Assembly: GCA_016191015.1 (NCBI GenBank) | Contig: JACPPM010000192.1 | Span: 1 to 44,758, forward strand | Direction: 5' to 3' | From: Acidobacteriota bacterium | GTDB lineage: Bacteria; Acidobacteriota; CAIWXX01 | Length of the DNA stretch: 44,758 nt | In this document: piece by piece, positions 25,400 to 31,836 of the stretch | Position numbering within the stretch: position 1 is the stretch's first letter | How the letters are laid out: each line of letters starts with the position of its first letter | Made by a program: the position numbers and the translations under genes | Notes under the pieces: model-generated | What the model was told of the DNA's origin: nothing | Database searches by the model: none | Seen by the model: only the letters and a program-made list of their open reading frames with translations

Positions 25400-26714
25400 C
25401 TTGTTCGCCTCCTTTCTCCCGGGTGAGTAGTGCCACAATTTGATCGTAAAGAACCGCCCGATTGAAGTGGCAGCGCGACCATCCAATCCTACGTAGGTCC
25501 GGGCAATCACCCGCGCAATGCCACCGTGCAAAGCAGGCACAGCACGCCTCAGGAACGGCGTTCAACTCAGCGATATGATTCAACCGCTCCTGATCGAGAA
25601 TGATCTTGCCCGAATTCGCCTGAATAGTTCCATAACCATAGTCCGTTCCGCCGTGATCTCGGTGGCAGGCCGTGATCTGACCATCGACACAGACGGCGAA
25701 TGAGGGGATGGTCATTGCTCCACAGTAACGTGTGATGAGTCGCTTGAGCGAAGGCCCCGACGAGGTCACTCGAATGCCAAGCTCCGCCCCTATCTCCTCT
25801 GCCTGCTTGAACTTCTCGAGGAACACGGTCAGTTCCGGAGGCTGCAAAGTCGGGGACACCAGTGCTCGGCCCAAAGGAACCAGCGGCTCGAATGCGACCA
25901 CAAATCCTCGTCCGAACTCGCAGGCAAACCGCTGGATGATCATGGGAAGGTGATCGACACTCTTGGCCGAGACGGTGCTCCGGATTCCTAGGCGCAGGGT
26001 CGGGACCGTGAGAAAGTGCCTGATGGTTTCGCACACGACAGCGTACGAACCCCGCCCCGCGCGGTTCGGCCGGTGAAGATCCTGAATGTTCTGGTCCCCG
26101 TCGAGCGAGACCGTGAGGTGGTCGAAATGGGCGGCAATAAACTGCCTGCGATCAGGACCATAATACCCGTTTGTGGTCATGGACAGGAAAAGCCGGTCAA
26201 CTCCGGAATCGGGGCTGACAACCAGATGCTTGAGTGTCACCACTGCGCGAGTGAAGAGATCCCATGGCATGGTGGGCTCCCCTCCGACGGCGAAGGAAAC
26301 CGATAGCGTCCTTCGCGGGGTTTTGGCCGCGGCGGCAGCTGCGTATTCGATCGCAGTCTGGAGGGTACTCCAATTGGCATCTCGGGGCTTGTCGGCTTCC
26401 GCGTGGCAGTAGAGGCAGGCCAATGTGCAGTTTCGGGTCAGACCGATACCAAGATGAAAAGCATTCGGGGGAGCGGCGACCGGCGCCACGGCCTTAGAGA
26501 GAGCAGCACTCAGCCGTGTGCTTATATGCGGCGGCGTTCTGCCCGTCTGAATAGCTTCGGTGGCGCTCGCGTTTAGTAGTAGCGCGAGTCGGAGGGTGGG
26601 AGCGAAGAGTACGTAGGGTGGTCTGCCTGCGGAGGACAGGAGCCAGTAGTCATGACCGTACCATTGTGCATGGGAATCACAGACTGCGGACGTCGGGTGA
26701 TCCGCCACGTTCAC
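25392..26714 (-). CDS. Radical SAM/SPASM peptide maturase
   Basis: A 440-residue enzyme from GTG 26714, chosen for the GAGGAG six bases upstream. The radical SAM cluster motif NCTLACLYCHAE gives cysteines 96, 100 and 103. A glycine-rich GGEPTMPWD and SLDGDQNIQDLHRP motif follow, as in SPASM maturases. The C-terminus holds the SPASM cysteines (CVDGQITACHRDHGG, ACCACFARWHCAGDCP, WSRCHF) that bind two auxiliary [4Fe-4S] clusters. It probably installs thioether or C-C crosslinks in the Cys-rich peptide encoded just downstream, with which it overlaps by eight bases. N-terminal residues ~1-90 may include the leader-binding domain. Confidence 0.95.
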   Translation of the reverse strand: MNVADHPTSAVCDSHAQWYGHDYWLLSSAGRPPYVLFAPTLRLALLLNASATEAIQTGRTPPHISTRLSAALSKAVAPVAAPPNAFHLGIGLTRNCTLACLYCHAEADKPRDANWSTLQTAIEYAAAAAAKTPRRTLSVSFAVGGEPTMPWDLFTRAVVTLKHLVVSPDSGVDRLFLSMTTNGYYGPDRRQFIAAHFDHLTVSLDGDQNIQDLHRPNRAGRGSYAVVCETIRHFLTVPTLRLGIRSTVSAKSVDHLPMIIQRFACEFGRGFVVAFEPLVPLGRALVSPTLQPPELTVFLEKFKQAEEIGAELGIRVTSSGPSLKRLITRYCGAMTIPSFAVCVDGQITACHRDHGGTDYGYGTIQANSGKIILDQERLNHIAELNAVPEACCACFARWHCAGDCPDLRRIGWSRCHFNRAVLYDQIVALLTREKGGEQDE

Positions 26715-26842
26715 GTCGCTCTCCTCGGAGTCTCTGGATCGCCGCGGTTGTGGGAAGCCAGAAGTGCCTTGCGACGATCTTGACGCGGGTTCACGTGAGG
26801 ATCCCAATCTGTCTCACGCGCAGAGCGCGCTGTTGCGTCCAT
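26711..26842 (-). CDS. Small ORF (43 aa) coupled to the radical SAM gene
   Basis: A charged 43-residue peptide (MDATARSARETDWDPHVNPR at its N-terminus) whose TGA overlaps the maturase GTG in GTGA form. The ribosome site is weak. If translated, it would couple the protease-maturase gap and might serve as a separate leader-recognition protein, although it is short for one. Recorded because neighbouring gene starts use the same overlap. Confidence 0.33.
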   Translation of the reverse strand: MDATARSARETDWDPHVNPRQDRRKALLASHNRGDPETPRRAT

Positions 26843-26934
26843 GACCAAGAGTCCGCCCGAGTATCCGAAGAAGGCGGATTTTCGCTATGAACAGGTGTGA
26901 TTTGACACGAGGCCCATTCAGCCAAAGTTTCGCT

Positions 26935-27819
26935 CTATCCTTCGACAAACGTGACGTTGAGGCTTCTCATGAATTCCTTGATGATCTGGATGTGCACGCA
27001 GCCGCCGACATGAAGGAATGCGCTGTCCTGCACCCGCTTCGGCAGTCCCTGCCTGCGAACCTGTTGGTCTACGTCGAAGTCAAGATCCAAGTGCCCTGTC
27101 ATGGATTGGATGCCCCAGACTCTCCCCTGTGAATCGAATGCCGGCCCGCCGCTCTGTCCGCGAAGCCCCGGGGTACTCATTTCAAAACCGATCAGTTCCG
27201 CGCCTTGCCCAATCAAGTGACGGGTAACCATCCCTTCTATGGGGAATCGGGGGGTTGTATGCTGACCGGTCTGCGTCCATTCAATCTCGTCGCGATCAGG
27301 GTCGTAGCCGAAGTCGGTGAACTCGACAAAAGGGAATCCAAGTCTGCAGAGAGATTTTCCGGGTTTCAGGGAGCCGGAGTCGGGTGCGAAAACCGGGAAC
27401 TCGGTGCAGAGCAGCTTCTCAAAGCCTTCAAACTTGAGGAGGGCAATGTCATAGGTCTTATGCCTCTGCATTGTGAGGGTTTGAAAGCTGTCTAGGCAGT
27501 CAACGAATTTCACTTTCATCTGGGCCAGTTCTCTGCGGTCCAGGTGATACTTCCGTTCGAGTTCCCGACGGACCTGCTTCGCCTTCTTTCCATCCGCATA
27601 CGCCCCGAGTTCGCCTTTGAACAGCCGATAGCGCTCGTTGATGTGGTCGGTGGCCATGATTTGGTCAGCAACATGTCCACATGTGACCGCCCAACCATCC
27701 GCGTTGACGAAGAAGATGGTGGCGGCGCCAGGCTGGACGATGGCTGAGCCGTATGTGCGTGAGATGAAGAAGATGGGACGTGTGAATTGAGCAGCTTTCT
27801 CGATTGCGTCTACGTACAT
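26935..27819 (-). CDS. Cytoplasmic trypsin-like serine protease
   Basis: A 294-residue protein with the chymotrypsin-fold triad: H49 in AVTCGHVAD, D124 in TYDIALLKF and S223 in GLRGQSGGPAF. ATG 27819 follows GGAGG at five bases and directly abuts the stop of a 14-residue leader peptide. There is no signal peptide, unlike DegP/HtrA, and no PDZ domain. An insertion at ~60-110 is long and charged. Next to a radical SAM maturase and Cys-rich precursor, it is a good candidate for leader-peptide removal, or alternatively an effector protease of a defence system. Both roles are inference. Confidence 0.88.
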   Translation of the reverse strand: MYVDAIEKAAQFTRPIFFISRTYGSAIVQPGAATIFFVNADGWAVTCGHVADQIMATDHINERYRLFKGELGAYADGKKAKQVRRELERKYHLDRRELAQMKVKFVDCLDSFQTLTMQRHKTYDIALLKFEGFEKLLCTEFPVFAPDSGSLKPGKSLCRLGFPFVEFTDFGYDPDRDEIEWTQTGQHTTPRFPIEGMVTRHLIGQGAELIGFEMSTPGLRGQSGGPAFDSQGRVWGIQSMTGHLDLDFDVDQQVRRQGLPKRVQDSAFLHVGGCVHIQIIKEFMRSLNVTFVEG

Positions 27820-27864
27820 CTATCCTCCAAAGTACTCGGAGCACTCCGTCGAAGGTCGACACAT
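27820..27864 (-). CDS. Leader peptide MCRPSTECSEYFGG (14 aa)
   Basis: A perfect AAGGAG five bases upstream of ATG 27864 initiates a 14-residue peptide whose TAG is followed at once by the ATG of the protease. It starts 15 bases from the proposed promoter box C. The strong start and TAG-ATG junction suggest translational coupling or a regulatory leader. The two cysteines are noted, but no attenuator hairpin is obvious. Confidence 0.55.
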   Translation of the reverse strand: MCRPSTECSEYFGG

Positions 27865-27878
27865 GTCTTCTCCTTGCT

Positions 27879-27907
27879 TAGTTTCGCCAGCAAGACATTC
27901 CTTCCAC
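27879..27907 (-). promoter_or_regulatory. Conserved 29-nt box C, proposed ECF promoter of unit C
   Basis: In gene orientation it reads GTGGAAGGAATG, then TCTTG, then CTGGCGAAACTA. It has the same length as boxes A and B, an A-rich tract just upstream (complement of 27919-27925), and lies 15 bases before the leader-peptide ATG. It is arranged head-to-head with the inverted copy at 27928-27956. Confidence 0.72.
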
Positions 27908-27927
27908 CCGAAACAAATGTTTTTTCA

Positions 27928-27956
27928 AGGGAAGGAATCGGCCGCTGACGAAACTA
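27928..27956 (+). promoter_or_regulatory. Inverted box D, proposed outward-facing ECF promoter
   Basis: On the plus strand, GGAAGGAAT, seven variable bases, then CTGACGAAACTA repeats the architecture of boxes A-C with the same spacing (21 of 29 positions equal to box C). Boxes C and D share an upstream region that includes the T/A-rich stretch, so they could be divergent promoters, or together one large imperfect palindrome. The first in-frame start beyond it is a GTG at 27961/27963, opening only short frames. Confidence 0.6.
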
Positions 27957-28385
27957 GGCGGTGTGGTGGGAGAAGACGAGCCGGGCGCCGGGCTCGCTGC
28001 CGCCGAGATCAGTCATACAGACACCCGGGCCCGAGGCTCCCGACGACCCGCCCAAAGGCAGCTTAGGATCGTCTGACCGTACGCCGGATAGTCCGGGCGA
28101 TCCGTGGTGCTGCCGGGCAGGGCTCTCATGCTGAGAAGGCCCGCCTCCACTCTAGATAGGCGCCTGAGCGCCCATTTATTACCACCAGGGTTTCATCGCT
28201 GGGTGGGGATCCGGCGTCGAAATGACCGGGACACTGAGACGCCAAGCCGCACCAAGGGGCGAGGGAATCCTCTCGGTAGTGTCTTGGTGACTTGGTGGTA
28301 TTGCGGATCCGACCGCAAGCGGAGCGAGCCTGTCATTCGAGGCGGAGCCGCCGGATGGGCATTGCGCCTCTGCGGCGATCTCCTC
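27957..28385. other. Gene-free region at the right edge of the island
   Basis: No convincing gene. A short plus-strand frame begins GTG 27963 just after box D (37 codons) and another at 27961 (about 56 codons); neither has a ribosome site. From ~28190 the DNA carries repeat-like phrases (GTGTCTTGGTGACTTGGTGG, GACACTGAGACGCCAAG) seen as intergenic litter in many genomes. An unannotated RNA from box D is possible. Confidence 0.4.
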
Positions 28386-29339
28386 CTATTCGAGCGGGAT
28401 GTGGCTCTTGTTCCGGTTGAGCCAGGAGGCGAAGGTTTGCAGCGACGGATTGAGGGAGCGCGAGACATCAAGGCTGCGCGCGCCGCAGAAATCCGCCTCA
28501 AAATCATGCTTGAACTGGAACATGTTGCCGAGGTCCTCGGCGCCGGGAAAGCCGAAGCTTCGGTAGACCTCGGGCGGCACTGCGTTGTACCGCACGTCCA
28601 GGCCTGTCGCCTGAGCGAGCGCAGAGGCCATCTGTTCGCCCGTCAAGTGCTCGCCGGCGATGCCCACCCGCTTGCCGATGAGATCGGAGCCTCGCTTGAA
28701 AATGCCGAGAGCGCATCTGCCAATGTCCTCGGCGGCGATGCCCGGGAGCTTCTTGTCGCCCATGGGAAGCGTGAAGACCAGCTTCCCATCCGGGCCCTTC
28801 TTGGGTCCCATGCCGAAGTGGATCAGGTTGTCCCAGTAGAACGAGGTGAGCAGGAAGGTCGTCGGCACGCCCAGCTCGGTGAACACCTGGTCTGACTCAC
28901 CCTTGGCATCGAAGTGCGGAACCTTGTACCGGCCCATCAGGGTCGGCATGCGGTCATCACTCAGGGGCACCCACCGACGGGTGTCCTCGAGCGTGGACCA
29001 GACGACGTGCCGGAGACCGGCGTGCTTCGCCGCAGCGGCCATGTTGCGGACTTCGGCTGCCTCCTTTTCCGGCGAGAAATGCGCCCAGAAGAATGTGACG
29101 CAGTAGGCGCCGTAAGCCCCTTGGAATGCCCTCTTCAGGCTCTCCAGGTCGTCCAGGTCCGCCGCCACGACTTCGGCACCCAGCTTCGCCAGCTCCTTTG
29201 CCTTGTCCGAATTCACGTCTCGCGTGACGGCCCGCGCCACGAAGCCGCTGCTCGGGTCGCCCAGGATGGCGCGCACGAGGCCGCCACCCTGCGCTCCGGT
29301 CGCGCCTACTACAGCAATGATCCTCTTATTGTCTGCCAT
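28386..29339 (-). CDS. NmrA-like NAD(P)-binding Rossmann protein
   Basis: A 317-residue protein; ATG 29339 follows AAGGAG at seven bases. The N-terminal AVVGATGAQGGGLVRAIL is the dinucleotide-binding motif of the atypical short-chain dehydrogenase (NmrA) group. Later segments (VVAADLDDLESLKRAFQGAY, VVWSTLEDTRRW) fit the same fold. Family members act as redox sensors or reductases on small isoprenoid or quinone compounds; the substrate here is unknown. It stands alone, cytoplasmic, outside the island. Confidence 0.88.
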   Translation of the reverse strand: MADNKRIIAVVGATGAQGGGLVRAILGDPSSGFVARAVTRDVNSDKAKELAKLGAEVVAADLDDLESLKRAFQGAYGAYCVTFFWAHFSPEKEAAEVRNMAAAAKHAGLRHVVWSTLEDTRRWVPLSDDRMPTLMGRYKVPHFDAKGESDQVFTELGVPTTFLLTSFYWDNLIHFGMGPKKGPDGKLVFTLPMGDKKLPGIAAEDIGRCALGIFKRGSDLIGKRVGIAGEHLTGEQMASALAQATGLDVRYNAVPPEVYRSFGFPGAEDLGNMFQFKHDFEADFCGARSLDVSRSLNPSLQTFASWLNRNKSHIPLE

Positions 29340-29573
29340 TCGAATCTCCTTCTTGCTTTGGAAAGTCGCTGCGAAACGCCTCTCCACGGAATATGCTAAC
29401 CGACGCGCCGGCCGATACAAGGGAGTAGTCGCGGCTCAGTTGAGAGGGAGCGCCTACGCGCCCGACTCCAATGGCACGTGAATAGGAGGAGATGATGGCG
29501 TGGCGTATGCTGAGGGATAGTGGTTGACAGAACTCCGTACAGACTGTACAGTGATGCGGAGGAGGCGACGATC

Positions 29574-29819
29574 ATGGCTCATCGCATGGGAGCAGAACAG
29601 GCCCGGCAGCACTTCGCGGAGATCATCGCGAACGCGGAGCGGGGCCGCGTGACGATTATCGAAAGACACGGAGAGCCGCGGGCGATGGTGGTGCCCCTGA
29701 CGAGGTCTCCCGCCAGCCCGGCTTCGGTGACGTTCACGGCCTTGGCCGGAACCGGTGCCGGTCTGTGGGGGAGTGATCCCACTCGTACGATCGAGGCGCT
29801 CCGTGAGGAGTGGGAGTGA
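29574..29819 (+). CDS. Phd/YefM-family antitoxin
   Basis: An 81-residue protein from ATG 29574 behind GGAGGAGG. AEQARQHFAEIIANAERGRV followed by IIERHGEPRAMVVPL is the Phd/YefM DNA-binding fold. The variable C-terminus (LRHGD-free, ending IEALREEWE) would bind and neutralise the toxin. It overlaps the VapC gene by four bases, the usual antitoxin-first order, and probably autorepresses the operon. Confidence 0.9.
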   Translation: MAHRMGAEQARQHFAEIIANAERGRVTIIERHGEPRAMVVPLTRSPASPASVTFTALAGTGAGLWGSDPTRTIEALREEWE

Positions 29820-30262
29820 GCATTCTCGAGAGCATCCCGGCCGGGGCGACAGTTGTCGTCGATAGCGGACCGATCATTCTCGTCCTCGACGGGACTGATC
29901 GCACTCTTGCGGGGCACTACCTTCCGGTGTTCAAGGCGGCCGAGCGGGGTCGCATCGCAATCGCGGTCTCGACGATCACAGTGGCCGAGGTGATGACCGG
30001 GCCGCTGCGACACGGCGATCGCATCCTGGCCGAACGATACAGGCAAGTGATGTCGTCCTCGACAAACTGGCGTGTTGTCGATTTCACGCTCGGGCTTGCC
30101 GGTCTTGCGGCAGAACTGCGGGCCAAGTACCGGTTGAAGCTCCCGGACGCCATCCAGCTCGCCACTGCGATCGACGCCGGTGCCCATGCGCTCATTACCC
30201 ACGATCGCGACTTCTCCGCGATCAGCGAGTTGCCGGTTATCAGCGGAGTCCGTCGGCGGTGA
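29816..30262 (+). CDS. vapC: VapC-type PIN-domain toxin
   Basis: A 148-residue ribonuclease starting at GTG 29816 (GAGGAG five bases upstream, GTGA overlap with the antitoxin). The PIN catalytic acids are visible: D16 in VVVDSGPII, E58 in TVAEVM, D111 in LPDAIQLAT and D130/D132 in THDRDF. VapC toxins cleave specific tRNAs or rRNA when released from their antitoxin. Its end overlaps the converging propeller gene by 23 bases. Confidence 0.92.
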   Translation: MSILESIPAGATVVVDSGPIILVLDGTDRTLAGHYLPVFKAAERGRIAIAVSTITVAEVMTGPLRHGDRILAERYRQVMSSSTNWRVVDFTLGLAGLAAELRAKYRLKLPDAIQLATAIDAGAHALITHDRDFSAISELPVISGVRRR

Positions 30263-31616
30263 TCAGCGGCTGCGCCGTGCAGAGATCGCGTGTCTTGAGC
30301 TCGGATTTGTGAGCGCGTGGCTTGGCGGCCACGGCCACGGCGGTTGTGGCTGTCACGGAGGCCGAGGCCGGCAACGCGCCTGCTGTGTGATCTGCGATCG
30401 TTGCCGCGCTCACGGAGAAATGGTCGCACTCACCGGGATACCCGCCTGCGCCCGGGACTCGAAAGATCATGGCGTCTCCCGGACCGCCCTTCGCCGACGT
30501 ATGTCCACCGACAAGGAGATCACCGCCAGTCAGCTCACGAATGGATTCGGCGCTGTGAGCCTCCAGGCCTCGAGCGCCGGAGAAGCTCCTCTGCCAGAGA
30601 AGAATCCCGCTCGCGTCAATCCTGCGATAGAAGGCGAGACTGGAGTAATAGCCGACCGTGCTGACAGTGATTGCGCCGCTGATCAGAATGCTCCCATCTG
30701 CCGTTTCAACCAGCGATCTGACCGACGGCGAAATCGATGTGACGACCGAGTATTCTTGAAACCTCTTCTGCCAGAGGACGCCGCCGGCTGCGTCAAGTCT
30801 GAGGAGCCAGACTCCAAGCGGATACAGCTGGCCTGTGGGCGGCGCCACCGACCCAACCACGAACCCACCATCCGCGGTGCGCGCGATCGCCGCGCTCAGG
30901 TCGACGCTGGCTGTGCCGTACACGAAATCCCAGACCAGAGCACCGGCTGGGTCCAGCTTGAAGACCCAGAGCGTCTTGTCGAGCCTGCCGGCGATGACGT
31001 AACCGCCGTCCGCCGCCGGTGCAATCGAAGTGGCTGAATCGTCGGCGGGGCCGCCGATTGCTTTCTGCCAGATGATGTTTCCGGACGCGTCGAGCCGCAG
31101 ACACCAGGCATCTCTCCCGCCGGCCCCGAACGACCTCGTCGTGCCGACCACGAGATAGCCGCCGTCGGAAGTTTGAAGCGCGTCGGTAACGAGGTCCTCC
31201 GCCGCTCCCCCATAGTTTCTCTGCCAGCTGATCTTGCCTGATGACCCGGTCTTGACACACCAGAAATCCTCCGCGCCCTGGCTGGAGGTGTCCGTGTCTC
31301 CCGCGGCGAAGAAACCTCCTTCAGAGGTCTGCACGACTGCGTCGAATGAGTCGTCCTTCCTGCCTCGGTACGATTTCTGCCATTGGATCTTGCCTCGCGA
31401 AGAGATCTTGACGAGCAGTCCGTCCCTTCCCTGTCCCGACGTGCGACCGGCGAGGATGCACCCGCCATCGGCCGTCAGCTCCATGTCCGCCGCCGTATCT
31501 GTCACCCCGACGGCACCGACGGTGTGCGCCCAGCTCGCCGCGGACAGGTCGTGCACTCCGGAGGCGAGAACTGACATCAGAACGAGCGCAAACCGGCGGA
31601 CGCTGCAAATGACCAT
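30240..31616 (-). CDS. Secreted beta-propeller repeat protein
   Basis: A 458-residue protein, ATG 31616 with AGGAGG upstream. A signal peptide (FALVLMSVLASGVHDLSAAS) precedes about seven repeats of ~45-55 residues with the pattern W-Q-K-x-Y/F-G-G, D-D, T-x-D-G-G-Y, G-x-T-S/D, D-x-W. Such repeats build a beta-propeller found on bacterial surfaces, where roles are poorly known. The C-terminus after ~400 is low-complexity, rich in Ala and Thr. It converges on the vapC gene. Confidence 0.82.
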   Translation of the reverse strand: MVICSVRRFALVLMSVLASGVHDLSAASWAHTVGAVGVTDTAADMELTADGGCILAGRTSGQGRDGLLVKISSRGKIQWQKSYRGRKDDSFDAVVQTSEGGFFAAGDTDTSSQGAEDFWCVKTGSSGKISWQRNYGGAAEDLVTDALQTSDGGYLVVGTTRSFGAGGRDAWCLRLDASGNIIWQKAIGGPADDSATSIAPAADGGYVIAGRLDKTLWVFKLDPAGALVWDFVYGTASVDLSAAIARTADGGFVVGSVAPPTGQLYPLGVWLLRLDAAGGVLWQKRFQEYSVVTSISPSVRSLVETADGSILISGAITVSTVGYYSSLAFYRRIDASGILLWQRSFSGARGLEAHSAESIRELTGGDLLVGGHTSAKGGPGDAMIFRVPGAGGYPGECDHFSVSAATIADHTAGALPASASVTATTAVAVAAKPRAHKSELKTRDLCTAQPLITADGLR

Positions 31617-31657
31617 GATGTCCTCCTAACGCGGCGGAGCCGCGCGTGAGAGCGTCC

Positions 31658-31674
31658 GGCCCGCTTCGCGGGCC
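31658..31674. repeat. Hairpin GGCCCGC-TTC-GCGGGCC
   Basis: A seven-base perfect stem with a three-base loop lies between the propeller and VWFA genes, flanked by direct copies of GCGTGAGAGCGT. It could end the VWFA transcript, but no T-run follows on the minus strand. The flanking direct repeats suggest part of a repeat element. Confidence 0.5.
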
Positions 31675-31735
31675 TGGAGCGTGGAGCGTGAGAGCGTTCT
31701 TCCGAGCCACTCTGATCCTCCGAGGCGACCGCTCC

Positions 31736-31781
31736 GTTCCTGCATTCCTCTCCTCCTGCTCTCCTGAGAGGAGCTCGGAAG
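31736..31781. repeat. Dispersed C/T-rich intergenic repeat, copy 2
   Basis: Same element as at 41-86, ending TCCTGAGAGGAG. Shared sequence on both sides of the island shows it belongs to the genome at large and not only to the mobile part. Confidence 0.55.
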
Positions 31782-31836
31782 ATCTTGCCCTCTCAAACGA
31801 TTTGCCATTTCGCGTAAGCACTCTACTTCTTAGACG

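Noticed and set aside
27879-27956. Boxes C and D as terminal inverted repeats of a transposon
   Set aside because: Boxes A and B are single and internal, no transposase or target duplication is visible, and each box sits at a promoter position.
28104-28895. 263-codon plus-strand frame at the right edge of the island
   Set aside because: Most of it is antisense to the NmrA-like gene, whose codon pattern and motifs are convincing.
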